A program made the position numbers and the translations under genes. The notes below the pieces were generated by a model. The model had not been told where the DNA came from and made no database searches. It saw only the letters and a list, made by a program, of their open reading frames with translations. A DNA stretch of 64,000 nucleotides, from positions 1-64,000 of the forward strand of contig NZ_JAODTZ010000052.1 of NCBI RefSeq assembly GCF_025399795.1, written 5' to 3'. Origin of the DNA: Streptomyces rhizosphaerihabitans (GTDB lineage: Bacteria > Actinomycetota > Actinomycetes > Streptomycetales > Streptomycetaceae). Positions 1 through 9,462 of the stretch are shown here, in pieces. Every line of letters starts with the position of its first letter. Position 1 is the stretch's first letter.

Positions 1-134
1 ACCCCCGCCGCAGGTACGGGACACAGGGCGCACAGGCATGCGGCGAGGTACGGAAGCGCGAACCGGCCCGCCGCTCAAGGACCAGGCCGCGTGAGCCGGA
101 CCCGTCGCCCACGGAACCTCCGACGGGAAGCCGC

Positions 135-2171
135 TCAGCGGTACGTGAGGGCGTTCACCAACTGGCTGCACACACTCCAGTCGGCGGACGCGGCCGGCGG
201 GCGGTCGCGGAGGATGTCCCGGGCTCGGACCTCGCCCCAACTGGTCGCGTACCAGGGTGCGTCGTCCCTGCCCAGGTCGTCGGCGATCGATCTCAGCACG
301 CAGGAACGCATCGGCTCCTTGAGCTTGTCCAGGGCGGGTACGGCGTCGGCCGACAGATCGCGGGCGTACAGGAGGTCGAACTTGCCCGTGTCCTCGTACC
401 GCTGGACGTTGCGCTCGGCGATCAGACTGTCGGGCGACATCAGCCCGAAGGCGAGCACACCGGCTGCCGCACTGGCCGCGACGGCGCGGGGCAGCCAGCG
501 GGCTCCCCACACACCGGCCGCCATGATGAGCACGATGACCAGGCCCAGCCAGAGCTCCCCGGCCACCACCGACACTCTCAGTCGTGTCAGCCCATAGGCC
601 TCCACATACATGTCCATACGTCGCACAGCGGATGCCACGACAACGAGCGCCAGGCCGCACAGAGTTCCCAGCACACCCCGCACCAGCTTGTGGTCGCTCG
701 CGTCGTCCCGCGGCGCCCAGCGCAACGCGAACACCACGACGAGCAGGGTCAGCAGCGTGACGACCAGCAACTGCCAGAAGCCCTGACGCGCGTACTCGGC
801 GTAGGTCTGGCCGGTCTTCTTCAGTACGGCGTCGTAACCGCCGAAGAGGACAGCGAGCTGAACGGCGTTGAAGGCCGCGAAGAGCACGGTGAGCACGATG
901 AGCGGCAGGGCCCACTCGACGCGGTTGCGAGGGCGTCCCGCGGGCACCACCACCCGGTCCCACCGCACCGGCGCGGCTGCCGTGTGGGCCACGGCCAGCG
1001 CTCCGACCAGGCCGAACAGCAGAAGCACCACGCGCCAGGGTCCACCGGCGACAGAGGCGTCCGGTACCAGGTCGCCGAGCAGGTTGGCGAAGGCGGCGTC
1101 GGCCCCGGCGAACAGCGCCCCGAAGACCAGCAGCAGGACCGCGCTCACCACGAACGCGCGCAGCCCGACGCCCACACTGCGACGGGCACCGCCGAATCGT
1201 TCCCGCAGCCCACGCCAGCCCCAGGCGGGGCCAGTGACCAAGGAGTTGAACACGCCGATGGGGCCCAGCAGAACGGCGGGCCAGGTGCGTCCGCCGTTCA
1301 GCGCGAGCGAACCGAGCGCGATCGCCGTCACGACAGCGAGGAACGACGGCCAGTCCGCGTCCCGCAGAGCGGGCACGATCAGCAGGCCGATGCCGCCGAT
1401 GCCCCAGACCAGGCTCCACGCGCGCGTGGAGCGTCCCGCGGCCCGGCCCGAGAAGTACGCGGCGAACGCTGCGGGGATCGCGACCAGCAGGAGGTTGAGC
1501 GCCAGACCGCCGTCGAGGAGCAGCATGCTCAGTACTCCGGTCGCGATCACGGCCCACAGCGTGGGCGTACGCACCGGGGCGGGCGACGTGAACTGAATCC
1601 CGGCCGACCATGGACCGGGGGTGGCCGGCGGATGCGCCCCGCCGACGCCTCCATGAAGCGATCGGACCGTCTGCCCCTGGGGCTTCACGCCTCCGCCGGC
1701 CCTTCCCGCCCCCTCGGCACGCGGCTTCACGCCTCCGTCTGCGGCCCGGGCGGCCGCTTCCGCGGGCTGTTCGCCTCGGACTGTCCCTCGGACGCCGCGC
1801 CCCCCGGGTCCGTCCTCTCCGACGATCCCTCGGGCGGACGGCCCCGCGGGTTCCTCGTCGACGTCTTCGTCGGTCTCCGCGCCGGGTCGGCCCCCGGGCG
1901 CTTCCGCGCCCTCACGCTCTGCCGCGTCCCCGCATGCTTCCGCGCCCCCGCGCTCGTCCTCGCCTCCCGGTTCGGCGGCCTTTGCCGTGGCGTCGGATTC
2001 GGAGCCTGGCTGCCTCGTGGATCCAGAAGGCACCGGATCCGTGGAATCCTCCGGCTCCAGTCCCTCCGGAAGCCGCTTCCCGGCTTCCGGAACCTCCTTG
2101 CTCGTCTCCGGGCTCTTCCGTTGCGCCGATGCCTCGTCTCCGGGCTCTGGCGTGGACCGTATGTCGGACAA
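135..2171 (-). CDS. DUF4173-like polytopic membrane protein with long disordered N-terminus
   Basis: Product of 678 residues. About the first 190 residues are acidic, Pro/Gly/Ala-rich and probably disordered in the cytoplasm; from about residue 205 onward there are roughly ten hydrophobic segments, so it is an integral membrane protein. The segment AEYARQGFWQLL, followed by a long hydrophobic stretch, resembles the DUF4153/DUF4173 family, whose function is unknown. The soluble C-terminal 100 residues contain three cysteines. The start is TTG at 2169-2171, chosen because GGGAGGGG lies 5 nt upstream; no ATG fits as well. A large hairpin ends about 3 nt before this ribosome site. It follows the ADP-ribosylglycohydrolase gene on the same strand after 318 bp. 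The family name is an inference from memory; the membrane nature is clear. Confidence 0.8.
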   Translation of the reverse strand: MSDIRSTPEPGDEASAQRKSPETSKEVPEAGKRLPEGLEPEDSTDPVPSGSTRQPGSESDATAKAAEPGGEDERGGAEACGDAAEREGAEAPGGRPGAETDEDVDEEPAGPSARGIVGEDGPGGRGVRGTVRGEQPAEAAARAADGGVKPRAEGAGRAGGGVKPQGQTVRSLHGGVGGAHPPATPGPWSAGIQFTSPAPVRTPTLWAVIATGVLSMLLLDGGLALNLLLVAIPAAFAAYFSGRAAGRSTRAWSLVWGIGGIGLLIVPALRDADWPSFLAVVTAIALGSLALNGGRTWPAVLLGPIGVFNSLVTGPAWGWRGLRERFGGARRSVGVGLRAFVVSAVLLLVFGALFAGADAAFANLLGDLVPDASVAGGPWRVVLLLFGLVGALAVAHTAAAPVRWDRVVVPAGRPRNRVEWALPLIVLTVLFAAFNAVQLAVLFGGYDAVLKKTGQTYAEYARQGFWQLLVVTLLTLLVVVFALRWAPRDDASDHKLVRGVLGTLCGLALVVVASAVRRMDMYVEAYGLTRLRVSVVAGELWLGLVIVLIMAAGVWGARWLPRAVAASAAAGVLAFGLMSPDSLIAERNVQRYEDTGKFDLLYARDLSADAVPALDKLKEPMRSCVLRSIADDLGRDDAPWYATSWGEVRARDILRDRPPAASADWSVCSQLVNALTYR

Positions 2172-2187
2172 GGGATCCCCTCCCAGC

Positions 2188-2240
2188 CGGTCACCGGGCA
2201 GCCCACAACGCGCCGCTGCGGCGCGGGGGCTGCCGACCGG
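2188..2240 (-). other. Three-tier hairpin just upstream of the ribosome site of the DUF4173-like gene
   Basis: CCGGTC pairs with GACCGG (2188-2193/2235-2240), GGCAGCCC with GGGCTGCC (2197-2204/2227-2234), and CGCGCC with GGCGCG (2209-2214/2220-2225), leaving a 5-nt loop. Twenty base pairs are stacked with small internal loops. On the minus strand it ends 3 nt before the GGGAGGGG ribosome site at 2177-2184. There is no U-tract, so an RNA element in the leader is at least as likely as a terminator of the upstream gene. The rest of the 2172-2489 gap shows nothing recognisable. Confidence 0.6.
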
Positions 2241-2489
2241 TGTGTCGTCGGCACACGCCCGCCATGATCAACGGGCGGCGTGGCGCACAGGGTATCCACG
2301 GGAAATTCGGCTCACGATGGGGCTGCGAGGCTGTAGCAAGCCTGTGACACGCCCCGCCCTCCCCCGCGAGACGACCGCCGTTATGGCCTCACGAGGCCTT
2401 CCTGAAGCCGGCCCGAGACCACGCCCGAGACCAGGACCGAAACGCCCCGCCCGCGGCTCAGCGGCCGGGGAACCCCTCTGCCGTGCGCG

Positions 2490-3419
2490 CTACGCGTCGC
2501 CGGCCGTACGTCCGGACGCCAGTCCCGGCAGCCATCCCGGCAGCGCCTCCGTGGCTTCCAGCCACGCCCCGGGGGGCGCTCCCGCCTTCCCGGAGGCGAC
2601 CACACCGCCCACGATGGAGCAGGTCGTGTCCACGTCACCGCCTACCTGGGCGGTGACCCAGAACCCCTCTTCGTAGTCACCCAGAGCGCGGGCGGCCGAC
2701 CAGAGGGAGAAGGGAACGGTGTCGTGAGCCGACGTACGCCGTCCGCAGCCCAGGACTGCGGCCACGGTCGCCGCGTCCCCGTAGTCGAGCATGTCCCGGG
2801 CGCGCCGCAGCCCGGCGCCCACGGCGCTGCGCGGTACGAGCGCGATGACACCGTCGAGCAGGGCCTCGGCGCTCGGCGGGCCCGCCGGGTCGGCGGCCAG
2901 CGCGGCGGCCGCGGCCACGGCCATGGCGCCGACCACGGCCTCACGGTGCTGGTGCGTGGGATAGGCGGAGATCTCCGCCTGGTGGGTCGCCTGCTCCGGG
3001 TCGTCGGCGTACCAGGCGCCCAGAGGGGCGATCCGCATCGCGGCGCCGTTGCCCCAGGAACCCTGTCCCTTGAAGAGGGCCGACGCCAGCTCGCGCCAGT
3101 CGCCGCCCTCTCGGATCAGCCGCAGCAGCCGATTGACCGCCGGGCCGTAACCCCGGTCGAAGTCGTGGTGGTCGGCGAAGGAGCGCGCCAGTTCGTCCTG
3201 GTCGATGCGGTGGTGCGTGGCCAGAACCGCGACCACTGAACAGGCCATTTCGGTGTCGTCGGTCCACTGCCAGGGGTGGGGCGGCAGCTCTCGGCGCTTC
3301 AGCAGCGGGTAGTTCGCGGGCACGAAGAACTGCGAGCCCAGCGCGTCCCCCACCGCGAGTCCGCGCAGGCTGGCGAGGGCGCGCTCGAAGCGCCCGTCGG
3401 GAGAGGAGTCAGCGATCAT
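2490..3419 (-). CDS. ADP-ribosylglycohydrolase family protein
   Basis: 309 residues, the usual size for the DraG/ARH family, which removes ADP-ribose from modified proteins or metabolites using a dinuclear Mg/Mn site. The N-terminal GLAVGDALGSQF is the family's opening motif; WTDDTEMA (about residues 52-59) carries the first metal ligands (T, D, D); the late motif GGDVDTTCSIVGG supplies the second metal-binding Asp pair and Thr. All key positions are present, so the enzyme should be active. It lies 12 bp downstream of a histidine phosphatase gene on the same strand, probably one transcript. The ATG start is followed directly by a conserved-looking N-terminus. The substrate cannot be told from sequence. 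Confidence 0.88.
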   Translation of the reverse strand: MIADSSPDGRFERALASLRGLAVGDALGSQFFVPANYPLLKRRELPPHPWQWTDDTEMACSVVAVLATHHRIDQDELARSFADHHDFDRGYGPAVNRLLRLIREGGDWRELASALFKGQGSWGNGAAMRIAPLGAWYADDPEQATHQAEISAYPTHQHREAVVGAMAVAAAAALAADPAGPPSAEALLDGVIALVPRSAVGAGLRRARDMLDYGDAATVAAVLGCGRRTSAHDTVPFSLWSAARALGDYEEGFWVTAQVGGDVDTTCSIVGGVVASGKAGAPPGAWLEATEALPGWLPGLASGRTAGDA

Positions 3420-3431
3420 CGCCCTGCCACT

Positions 3432-4091
3432 CTATCCGGTGGCTCCGTACGATTCAGGATCACGCCACTGCTCGAAGGGACGGTCGATGGTGTATCTGCC
3501 GTCCTCCCCCAGAACGAGCATCCTCATCTCTCCGTTCCCCGGATTGGAGAGCGATTCGAACTCGGCGACCGTCCAGTGGAACCAGCGCATGCAGAACAGC
3601 CGCATGGCCAGGCCATGCGTCACCAGGAGCACGTTCGGCGGGTGGTCGGGGGCCTCGAAGCTCCGGTACAGGCTCTCCAGGAAGCCGCCGACCCGGTCGT
3701 ACACATCGGCGCCGGACTCGCCCTGCGCGAACCGGTAGAAGAAGTGCCCGTACGCGTCGCGGTAAGCCTTCTGGAGGCGTACGTCGTCACGGTCCTGCCA
3801 GTTGCCCCAGTCCTGCTCCCGCAGTCGCGGCTCCTCGCGCACCCGGACGAGCCCGGGGTCGAGGTGGAAGGCGCGGAAGGTCTGGTGCGTACGGCGGTAC
3901 GGGGAGACGTAAACGCTTACGCGCTCTCTGCCGAAGATTTCGCGCAGCCGTTTGCCGGTGTCCTCCGCCTGCTGCCACCCCGTCTCGGTGAGCGCCAGAG
4001 CGTGGTCGGGCTCGCGTTCGTACACGGTGTCATCGGCATTGCCCACCGACTCGCCGTGCCGGACAAGGACGATGCGCCGTGGTCGTGCCAT
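3432..4091 (-). CDS. Histidine phosphatase (phosphoglycerate mutase-like) family protein
   Basis: 219 residues with the catalytic LVRHGESVGN motif at residues 8-17, where the His is transiently phosphorylated, and the second catalytic His in LLVTHGLAMRLF. The middle contains VSPYRRTHQT, which usually supplies phosphate-binding Arg residues. The family includes mutases and broad phosphatases acting on sugar phosphates, nucleotides or cofactors; sequence alone does not choose. Short spacing to the ADP-ribosylglycohydrolase gene suggests co-transcription. The start is ATG, with MARPRRIVLVRHGE placing the motif at the expected distance from the N-terminus. Confidence 0.88.
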   Translation of the reverse strand: MARPRRIVLVRHGESVGNADDTVYEREPDHALALTETGWQQAEDTGKRLREIFGRERVSVYVSPYRRTHQTFRAFHLDPGLVRVREEPRLREQDWGNWQDRDDVRLQKAYRDAYGHFFYRFAQGESGADVYDRVGGFLESLYRSFEAPDHPPNVLLVTHGLAMRLFCMRWFHWTVAEFESLSNPGNGEMRMLVLGEDGRYTIDRPFEQWRDPESYGATG

Positions 4092-4197
4092 GCCAAGACC
4101 CTAGATCGTGTCGGCGTTGTTCGAGCAGTCGTACGGGCCGCATACGGCGCAGGTCACACCGATCCCGCACATCAGGACCCTCGGCGGGAGGGTGCCG

Positions 4198-4803
4198 TCA
4201 GACGATCCAGCCGGGTTCCAACTGCACGATGTCGCCCGCGAGGGCGGCTATGTCGGCCTCGATCTGGGCGCGCAGCGCCAGCCTCTCCACTCGCTCGGCA
4301 CGGTACTTGCCGTGCTCGGCGGCCGACCGCCACATGGACAGGACCAGGAACTCGCTGCCGGGAGCCTCGCCGAACATGCCCCGCACCATGCCGGGCGAAC
4401 CGGCCATCGCGGGGTTCCAGACCTTCTCCTGCATGAGCGCGAAGTGCTCGGCGCGGTCCTCGTGGACACGGCAGTGCGCGACCCGGACCACGTCGGAGTC
4501 CGTGAAGCGCGGCTCGAAGCCGGTCTTCACGTCGAAGCGGTAGTCGAACAGCTTGGCCTGGGAGTTCTTGAAGGTGCCCGACTGCGCGGCGGCCAGCCGG
4601 TCATGGGACCGGGCCATGAAGGAGTCGTAGAAGGCACGGCTCTCCCAGAAGGCAAAGATGTGCGCGACGCCGGACCGCCCCACACTCCATCCTCCGCCCT
4701 GTCCCCGGAATCCCGGCTCCCCCAGAAGCCCCGCCCACTTTCGCTGCCCCCGTTCGAAACCGCGGCGATCGACCACGGTGCAGCGAATCCACTTGACCAG
4801 CAC
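4198..4803 (-). CDS. YdbC/DUF4937-like dimeric alpha-beta barrel protein
   Basis: About 201 residues from the GTG at 4801-4803 (VLVKWIRCTV). An in-frame ATG at 4896 would add a 31-residue Pro/Arg-rich leader that does not look like protein and overlaps the ribosome site region of the divergent terD-like gene, so the shorter form is preferred. The sequence holds two related halves, each beginning with a beta strand and containing F/H-rich helices (AHIFAFWESRAFYDSFM; HFALMQEKVWNPAM; EFLVLSMWRSAAEHGKY). This is the pattern of antibiotic-biosynthesis-monooxygenase or DUF4937 proteins with a ferredoxin-like fold. No function is assigned. Confidence 0.7.
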   Translation of the reverse strand: MLVKWIRCTVVDRRGFERGQRKWAGLLGEPGFRGQGGGWSVGRSGVAHIFAFWESRAFYDSFMARSHDRLAAAQSGTFKNSQAKLFDYRFDVKTGFEPRFTDSDVVRVAHCRVHEDRAEHFALMQEKVWNPAMAGSPGMVRGMFGEAPGSEFLVLSMWRSAAEHGKYRAERVERLALRAQIEADIAALAGDIVQLEPGWIV

Positions 4804-4957
4804 CGCGCCATCGTAAGGCCCCGGAACGTGGCGCCGGTCACGCTCCGGGGCAGTGGATCCGGGCGAACGCCCCGAACCGCGTGGCACGATGGGCAACCAG
4901 CCCTGCTCTCAGGGGAGTTGGTCCGGTGGCTGTCGGGGAACGGGAAGAGGACATCCG

Positions 4958-5491
4958 GTGAACGGTCTCAACAAGGGCATCCGCAAAGTCGAGTTGGCGA
5001 TCAAGTGGGATCCCAGTCCCGTGGGTGAGCCGGCGACCGATCTCGACATCATCGCGGCGACGTATCTGGCGTCCGCCCCGCAGGGAAATCCCGCCTATGT
5101 GGTGTATTTCGGCAGCCGCTCGCCGGACGGCACCATCTATCTGAACCGCGACAGCAAGGACGGCAAGGGCTTCGGCTGGGACGAGGTCATGACCCTGGAG
5201 CTCGACCGCCTGGACAGCCGTTACGCGCGCGTGGTCGTCGGTGTCCTCATTCAGCAGCGTACCGAGGCGAGGACCTTCGTCGGTGTCCTCAACCCCGGCT
5301 TCCGCCTGCGTGAGGGCTACACCGTCCTGACGGAGGGCGACTTCGGCGACGTCCTGGGCGCGACGGCCGCGACCATCGGGGAGTTCGTACGCGACCACTC
5401 CGGGGAGTGGACGTTCCACGCGGGCATCCGCGGTTACGACACCGACCCGGCGACCTTCGCCAGGGTCATGGGCAGCCCCCAGGAGGCGTGA
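4958..5491 (+). CDS. TerD family protein
   Basis: 177 residues from GTG at 4958, preceded by a purine-rich GGGAAGAGGAC. The N-terminus GLNKGIRKVELAIKWDP is the usual TerD opening. DLDIIAATYL, then VVYFGSRSPDG and the Asp-rich RDSKDGKGFGWDEVM, match the family's calcium-binding segments, and VVGVLIQQ and FRLREGY follow in the normal order. TerD proteins are cytoplasmic calcium-binding proteins linked to tellurite and envelope stress responses and are multi-copy in Streptomyces; the role of this stand-alone copy is unknown. Its 3' end faces a minus-strand gene across a tandem-repeat array. Confidence 0.88.
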   Translation: MNGLNKGIRKVELAIKWDPSPVGEPATDLDIIAATYLASAPQGNPAYVVYFGSRSPDGTIYLNRDSKDGKGFGWDEVMTLELDRLDSRYARVVVGVLIQQRTEARTFVGVLNPGFRLREGYTVLTEGDFGDVLGATAATIGEFVRDHSGEWTFHAGIRGYDTDPATFARVMGSPQEA

Positions 5492-5538
5492 GGCGCAGCG
5501 GAGATTCTTCGTTCCCGCGCTGCGCCGGCCTTCGGTTT

Positions 5539-5632
5539 CGGCCTCGTCGACCTCAGGTCTCGTCGGATTCAGGTCGTCGACTTCGGGTCTCGTCGGATTC
5601 GGGTCTCGTCGGATTCGGGTCCCGTCGGCGCC
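5539..5632. repeat. 16-bp tandem repeat, about six units, between convergent genes
   Basis: Unit GGGTCTCGTCGGATTC. Units start at 5539, 5555, 5571 (a 14-bp unit lacking 2 bp), 5585, 5601 and 5617. The units at 5585 and 5601 are identical, the one at 5555 differs at one base, and the outer ones are more diverged. The array fills most of the 144-bp gap between the stop codons of the terD-like gene and the minus-strand hypothetical gene. Confidence 0.9.
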
Positions 5633-5635
5633 TGC

Positions 5636-6313
5636 TCAGCCGTTCTTCCAGCCCGGCAGCGTCGGCAGCACCGCTTCGGCGACGCGGAACAGAGCCGCGT
5701 CGTCGGGCGTCACATCGTCCTGACGCCAGATGACGAGCTCGAACGAACCGCCCCCGTCCTTCGCGTCCCTGGCGACCAGCAGACCGCGGGCTATGCCGCC
5801 GGGGCCGGTCTCGCCTTTGCCTGAGCCGAAGCTGAGGGCGATCGTCCGGTCCGAGTAGAGGACCGCAGGGTGGCCCAGGATCTGCCTCGGCTCGGCCGAC
5901 GGCAGCAGACGGACACCCTGGGTGACGGAAAACCGGTCCTCGGAAGCCGAGAGCCTCACGGAGTAGGTCTTCAGCGTGACGGTCGCTTCAGGGCTGGCGA
6001 TCTTGGTGCCACCGTCGAGGGTGATCACGCTGTCGCCGCCGTCGGCCGTCTCCGGGTGCTCGTCGGGCGTCCCGAGGAGGGCCGGCAGGTCCGCGCGGTT
6101 CAGCGCCTGGCACAGCTTCGCACCGGAGACGTGCTTCGTGGGCCGGGTGGCGTGCTCCTTGGAGCAGGTGGCCGGTTTATCGGCGTTATTCTGCGGAAAG
6201 ACCCGCGACACTCCCCATATGCCTCCCGTGACGCCCGCGACGAGCACCACCGCCGCGACGGCCTGAGCCCCCGCGCCCATACCCTTTTTCGACCCGGCCT
6301 TCTCGTCGGCCAT
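5636..6313 (-). CDS. Hypothetical single-pass membrane-anchored protein (DUF6215-like)
   Basis: 225 residues from the ATG at 6311-6313 (MADEKAGSKKGMGAG). An upstream in-frame ATG would add 61 residues of Arg/Ala-rich non-protein-like sequence. A short cytoplasmic N-terminus is followed by one membrane segment (AQAVAAVVLVAGVTGGIWGV, about residues 16-35) and an external domain with two cysteines (CSKEHA and KLCQALN) that may form a disulfide. The tail resembles sequences catalogued as DUF6215 in Streptomyces; this name is from memory and function is unknown. It is convergent with the terD-like gene. Confidence 0.75.
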   Translation of the reverse strand: MADEKAGSKKGMGAGAQAVAAVVLVAGVTGGIWGVSRVFPQNNADKPATCSKEHATRPTKHVSGAKLCQALNRADLPALLGTPDEHPETADGGDSVITLDGGTKIASPEATVTLKTYSVRLSASEDRFSVTQGVRLLPSAEPRQILGHPAVLYSDRTIALSFGSGKGETGPGGIARGLLVARDAKDGGGSFELVIWRQDDVTPDDAALFRVAEAVLPTLPGWKNG

Positions 6314-6564
6314 GTCCCCCGCCCTCCCCATCGCGCTCCGTGCGCGCGGAGGGAGACTAGCCGTTGATCGTTTCGCGGGAAACCCGAATTCCGCCGATGC
6401 CCTGACCGTCGCACCGCGGCGCGCACGCCCCCGGGACACGCCCCCGCACGCCGGGCCCGCCTCCGGGCACTTCGGCCCCCGCTCGGCCAACGCCAAGGGC
6501 GATGCGGTCGAACATCAACCGCACCGCCCTGACCAGCTACTTCACGCCCGTGAGGCGCTCGGTG

Positions 6565-9462
6565 TCAGCTGCAACCGCTGGTCGAACCGCAACCCTCGCA
6601 GATGTAGCAGGACCCGGCCCGCTGCATCTTCGTGCCGCAGGAGAAGCACAGCGGGGCGTCTGCCTGGATGCCCAGCTGCATCTCCACCAGCTCGGCGCTG
6701 GTGTGGACCTGCCTCGGGGCGGGCTCGGCCGCGACGGCCTCGACCTTGGGGGCTGCGACGGCCTTCAGCTCCTGCGCGCGGGGCGCGGACTGGGCCAGAC
6801 CCTCGACGTCGACCTCGTCGTCGGAGGGCTCGTAGGAGCCCGTCTCCAGGTGACGCTGACGCTCCTCGGCGGAGTGGATGCCGAGTGCGGAGCGCGTCTC
6901 GAAGGGCAGGAAGTCCAGCGCCAGGCGGCGGAAGATGTAGTCGACGATCGACTGCGCCATCCGCACGTCCGGGTCGTCCGTCATGCCGGCCGGCTCGAAG
7001 CGCATGTTGGTGAACTTGGAGACGTACGTCTCCAGGGGCACGCCGTACTGCAGACCGACCGAGACGGCGATCGAGAAGGCGTCCATCATGCCCGCGAGGG
7101 TGGAGCCCTGCTTCGACATCTTCAGGAAGACCTCGCCGAGACCGTCGTCCGGGTAGGAGTTGGCGGTCATGTATCCCTCGGCGCCGCCCACCGTGAAGGA
7201 GGTGGTGATGCCGGGACGGCCCTTGGGCAGGCGCTTGCGCACCGGGCGGTACTCGACGACCTTCTCGACCGCGGTACGGATGGTGCCCTCGGCCTTCGCC
7301 GTGACCTCGACCTTCTCCTTCTCCTTGGTCTTGGCGGAGAGGGGCTGGCCGACCTTGCAGTTGTCGCGGTAGATCGCGAGCGCCTTGACGCCCATCTTCC
7401 ACGCCTCGAAGTAGACCTCTTCGACGTCCTCGACGGTCGCCGTCTCCGGCAGGTTGACCGTCTTGGAGAGCGCGCCGGAGATCCACGGCTGGATCGCGGC
7501 CATCATGCGGACGTGACCCATCGCGGAGATGGAGCGCTCGCCCATGGCGCAGTCGAAGACCTCGTAGTGCTCGTGCTTGAGGCCCGGGGCGTCGACGACA
7601 TTGCCGTTCTCGGCGATGTGGGCGACGACGGCCTCGATCTGCTCCTCCTGGTAGCCCAGGCGGCGCAGGGCCTGCGGCACGGTGCCGTTGACGATCTGCA
7701 TCGAGCCGCCGCCGACCAGCTTCTTGAACTTGACCAGCGCGAGGTCGGGCTCAAGACCGGTGGTGTCGCAGGACATCGCGAGACCGATGGTGCCGGTCGG
7801 GGCGATGACGGAGGCCTGCGCGTTGCGGAAGCCGTTCTTCTCGCCGAGGCGGACGACGTCCTGCCAGGCCTCCGTGGCGGCGGCCCAGATCGGGGTGTCC
7901 AGGTCGTCCACGCGGACGGCCGTGGTGTTGGCGTCGGCGTGCTGCTGCATGACGCGCTGGTGGGGCTGCGCGTTGCGGGCGTAGCCGTCGTACGGGCCGA
8001 CGACCGCGGCGAGCTCGGCGGAACGCCTGTACGACGTACCCGTCATCAGGGAGGTGATGGCGCCGGCGAGCGCGCGGCCGCCGTCGGAGTCGTACGCGTG
8101 GCCGGTCGCCATCAGGAGGGCGCCGAGGTTGGCGTAGCCGATGCCCAGCTGACGGAAGGCGCGGGTGTTCTCGCCGATCTTCTCGGTCGGGAAGTCCGCG
8201 AAGCAGATGGAGATGTCCATCGCGGTGATGACCAGCTCGACGACCTTGGCGAAGCGCTCGATCTCGAAGGACTGGCGGCCCTTGCCGTCGTCCTTGAGGA
8301 ACTTCATCAGGTTCAGCGAGGCGAGGTTGCAGGACGTGTTGTCCAGGTGCATGTACTCGCTGCACGGGTTCGAGCCGTTGATACGGCCGGACTCCGGGCA
8401 CGTGTGCCACTGATTGATCGTGTCGTCGTACTGGATGCCCGGGTCGGCGCAGGCCCAGGCGGCCTCGGCCATCTTGCGGAAGAGCGACTTGGCGTCGACC
8501 TCCTCGATGACCTCGCCGGTCATGCGCGAGGTGAGGCCGAACGTTCCGCCCGACTCCACGGCCTTCATGAACGTGTCGTTCACGCGGACCGAGTTGTTGG
8601 CGTTCTGGTACTGGACGGACGTGATGTCGTCGCCGCCCAGGTCCATGTCGAAGCCCGCGTCACGGAGGGCGCGGATCTTCTCCTCCTCCTTGACCTTGGT
8701 CTCGATGAAGTCCTCGATGTCGGGGTGGTCGACGTCGAGGATGACCATCTTGGCCGCGCGGCGGGTGGCGCCGCCCGACTTGATCGTTCCTGCGGAGGCG
8801 TCGGCACCGCGCATGAAGGAGACGGGACCCGAGGCGTTGCCGCCCGAGGAGAGGAGCTCCTTGGAGGAGCGGATGCGGGAAAGGTTCAGGCCGGCGCCGG
8901 AGCCGCCCTTGAAGATCATGCCCTCTTCCTTGTACCAGTCGAGGATCGACTCCATGGAGTCGTCGACGGCCAGGATGAAGCAGGCGGAGACCTGCTGGGG
9001 CTGCGGCGTCCCGACGTTGAACCAGACAGGGCTGTTGAAGCTGAAGATCTGGTGCAGGAGGGCGTACGCCAGCTCGTGCTCGAAGATCTCGGCGTCGGCG
9101 GGCGAGGCGAAGTACTTGAAGTCCTCGCCGGCCTGCCGGTACGTCTTCACGATGCGGTCGATGAGCTGCTTGAGGCTCACCTCGCGCTGCGGGGTGCCCA
9201 CAGCGCCGCGGAAGTACTTGCTGGTGACGATGTTGACCGCGTTCACCGACCAGAAGCCGGGGAACTCGACGCCACGCTGCTCGAAGTTGACCGAGCCGTC
9301 GCGCCAGTTGGTCATGACGACGTCACGGCGCTCCCACTCCACCTCGTCGTACGGGTGCACGCCGGGGGTGGTGTGAATGCGCTCGATGCGCAGTCCCTTG
9401 CTGGCCTTGGCTCCGCTCTTTGCGCGGGAACCTCGTGCCGGACCGCTCGCCGTCTCTGTCAT
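6565..9462 (-). CDS. nrdJ: Adenosylcobalamin-dependent (class II) ribonucleoside-diphosphate reductase
   Basis: 965 residues, the length of actinobacterial class II reductases. It converts ribonucleotides to deoxyribonucleotides using B12. Recognisable segments are FSFNSPVWFNVGT near residue 140, GGSGAGLNLSRIRS near 190, the substrate-site NPCSEYMHLDN near 375, APTGTIGLAMSCDTTG near 555, and the second catalytic-region cysteines. The C-terminus has a Cys-rich zinc-like tail (CFSCGTKMQRAG then CYICEGCGS). ATG start with GGGAGGCGGC just upstream. It is the second gene of nrdR-nrdJ, 161 bp after nrdR, so it should share the NrdR-box promoter. No cobalamin riboswitch was recognised here. Confidence 0.97.
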   Translation of the reverse strand: MTETASGPARGSRAKSGAKASKGLRIERIHTTPGVHPYDEVEWERRDVVMTNWRDGSVNFEQRGVEFPGFWSVNAVNIVTSKYFRGAVGTPQREVSLKQLIDRIVKTYRQAGEDFKYFASPADAEIFEHELAYALLHQIFSFNSPVWFNVGTPQPQQVSACFILAVDDSMESILDWYKEEGMIFKGGSGAGLNLSRIRSSKELLSSGGNASGPVSFMRGADASAGTIKSGGATRRAAKMVILDVDHPDIEDFIETKVKEEEKIRALRDAGFDMDLGGDDITSVQYQNANNSVRVNDTFMKAVESGGTFGLTSRMTGEVIEEVDAKSLFRKMAEAAWACADPGIQYDDTINQWHTCPESGRINGSNPCSEYMHLDNTSCNLASLNLMKFLKDDGKGRQSFEIERFAKVVELVITAMDISICFADFPTEKIGENTRAFRQLGIGYANLGALLMATGHAYDSDGGRALAGAITSLMTGTSYRRSAELAAVVGPYDGYARNAQPHQRVMQQHADANTTAVRVDDLDTPIWAAATEAWQDVVRLGEKNGFRNAQASVIAPTGTIGLAMSCDTTGLEPDLALVKFKKLVGGGSMQIVNGTVPQALRRLGYQEEQIEAVVAHIAENGNVVDAPGLKHEHYEVFDCAMGERSISAMGHVRMMAAIQPWISGALSKTVNLPETATVEDVEEVYFEAWKMGVKALAIYRDNCKVGQPLSAKTKEKEKVEVTAKAEGTIRTAVEKVVEYRPVRKRLPKGRPGITTSFTVGGAEGYMTANSYPDDGLGEVFLKMSKQGSTLAGMMDAFSIAVSVGLQYGVPLETYVSKFTNMRFEPAGMTDDPDVRMAQSIVDYIFRRLALDFLPFETRSALGIHSAEERQRHLETGSYEPSDDEVDVEGLAQSAPRAQELKAVAAPKVEAVAAEPAPRQVHTSAELVEMQLGIQADAPLCFSCGTKMQRAGSCYICEGCGSTSGCS

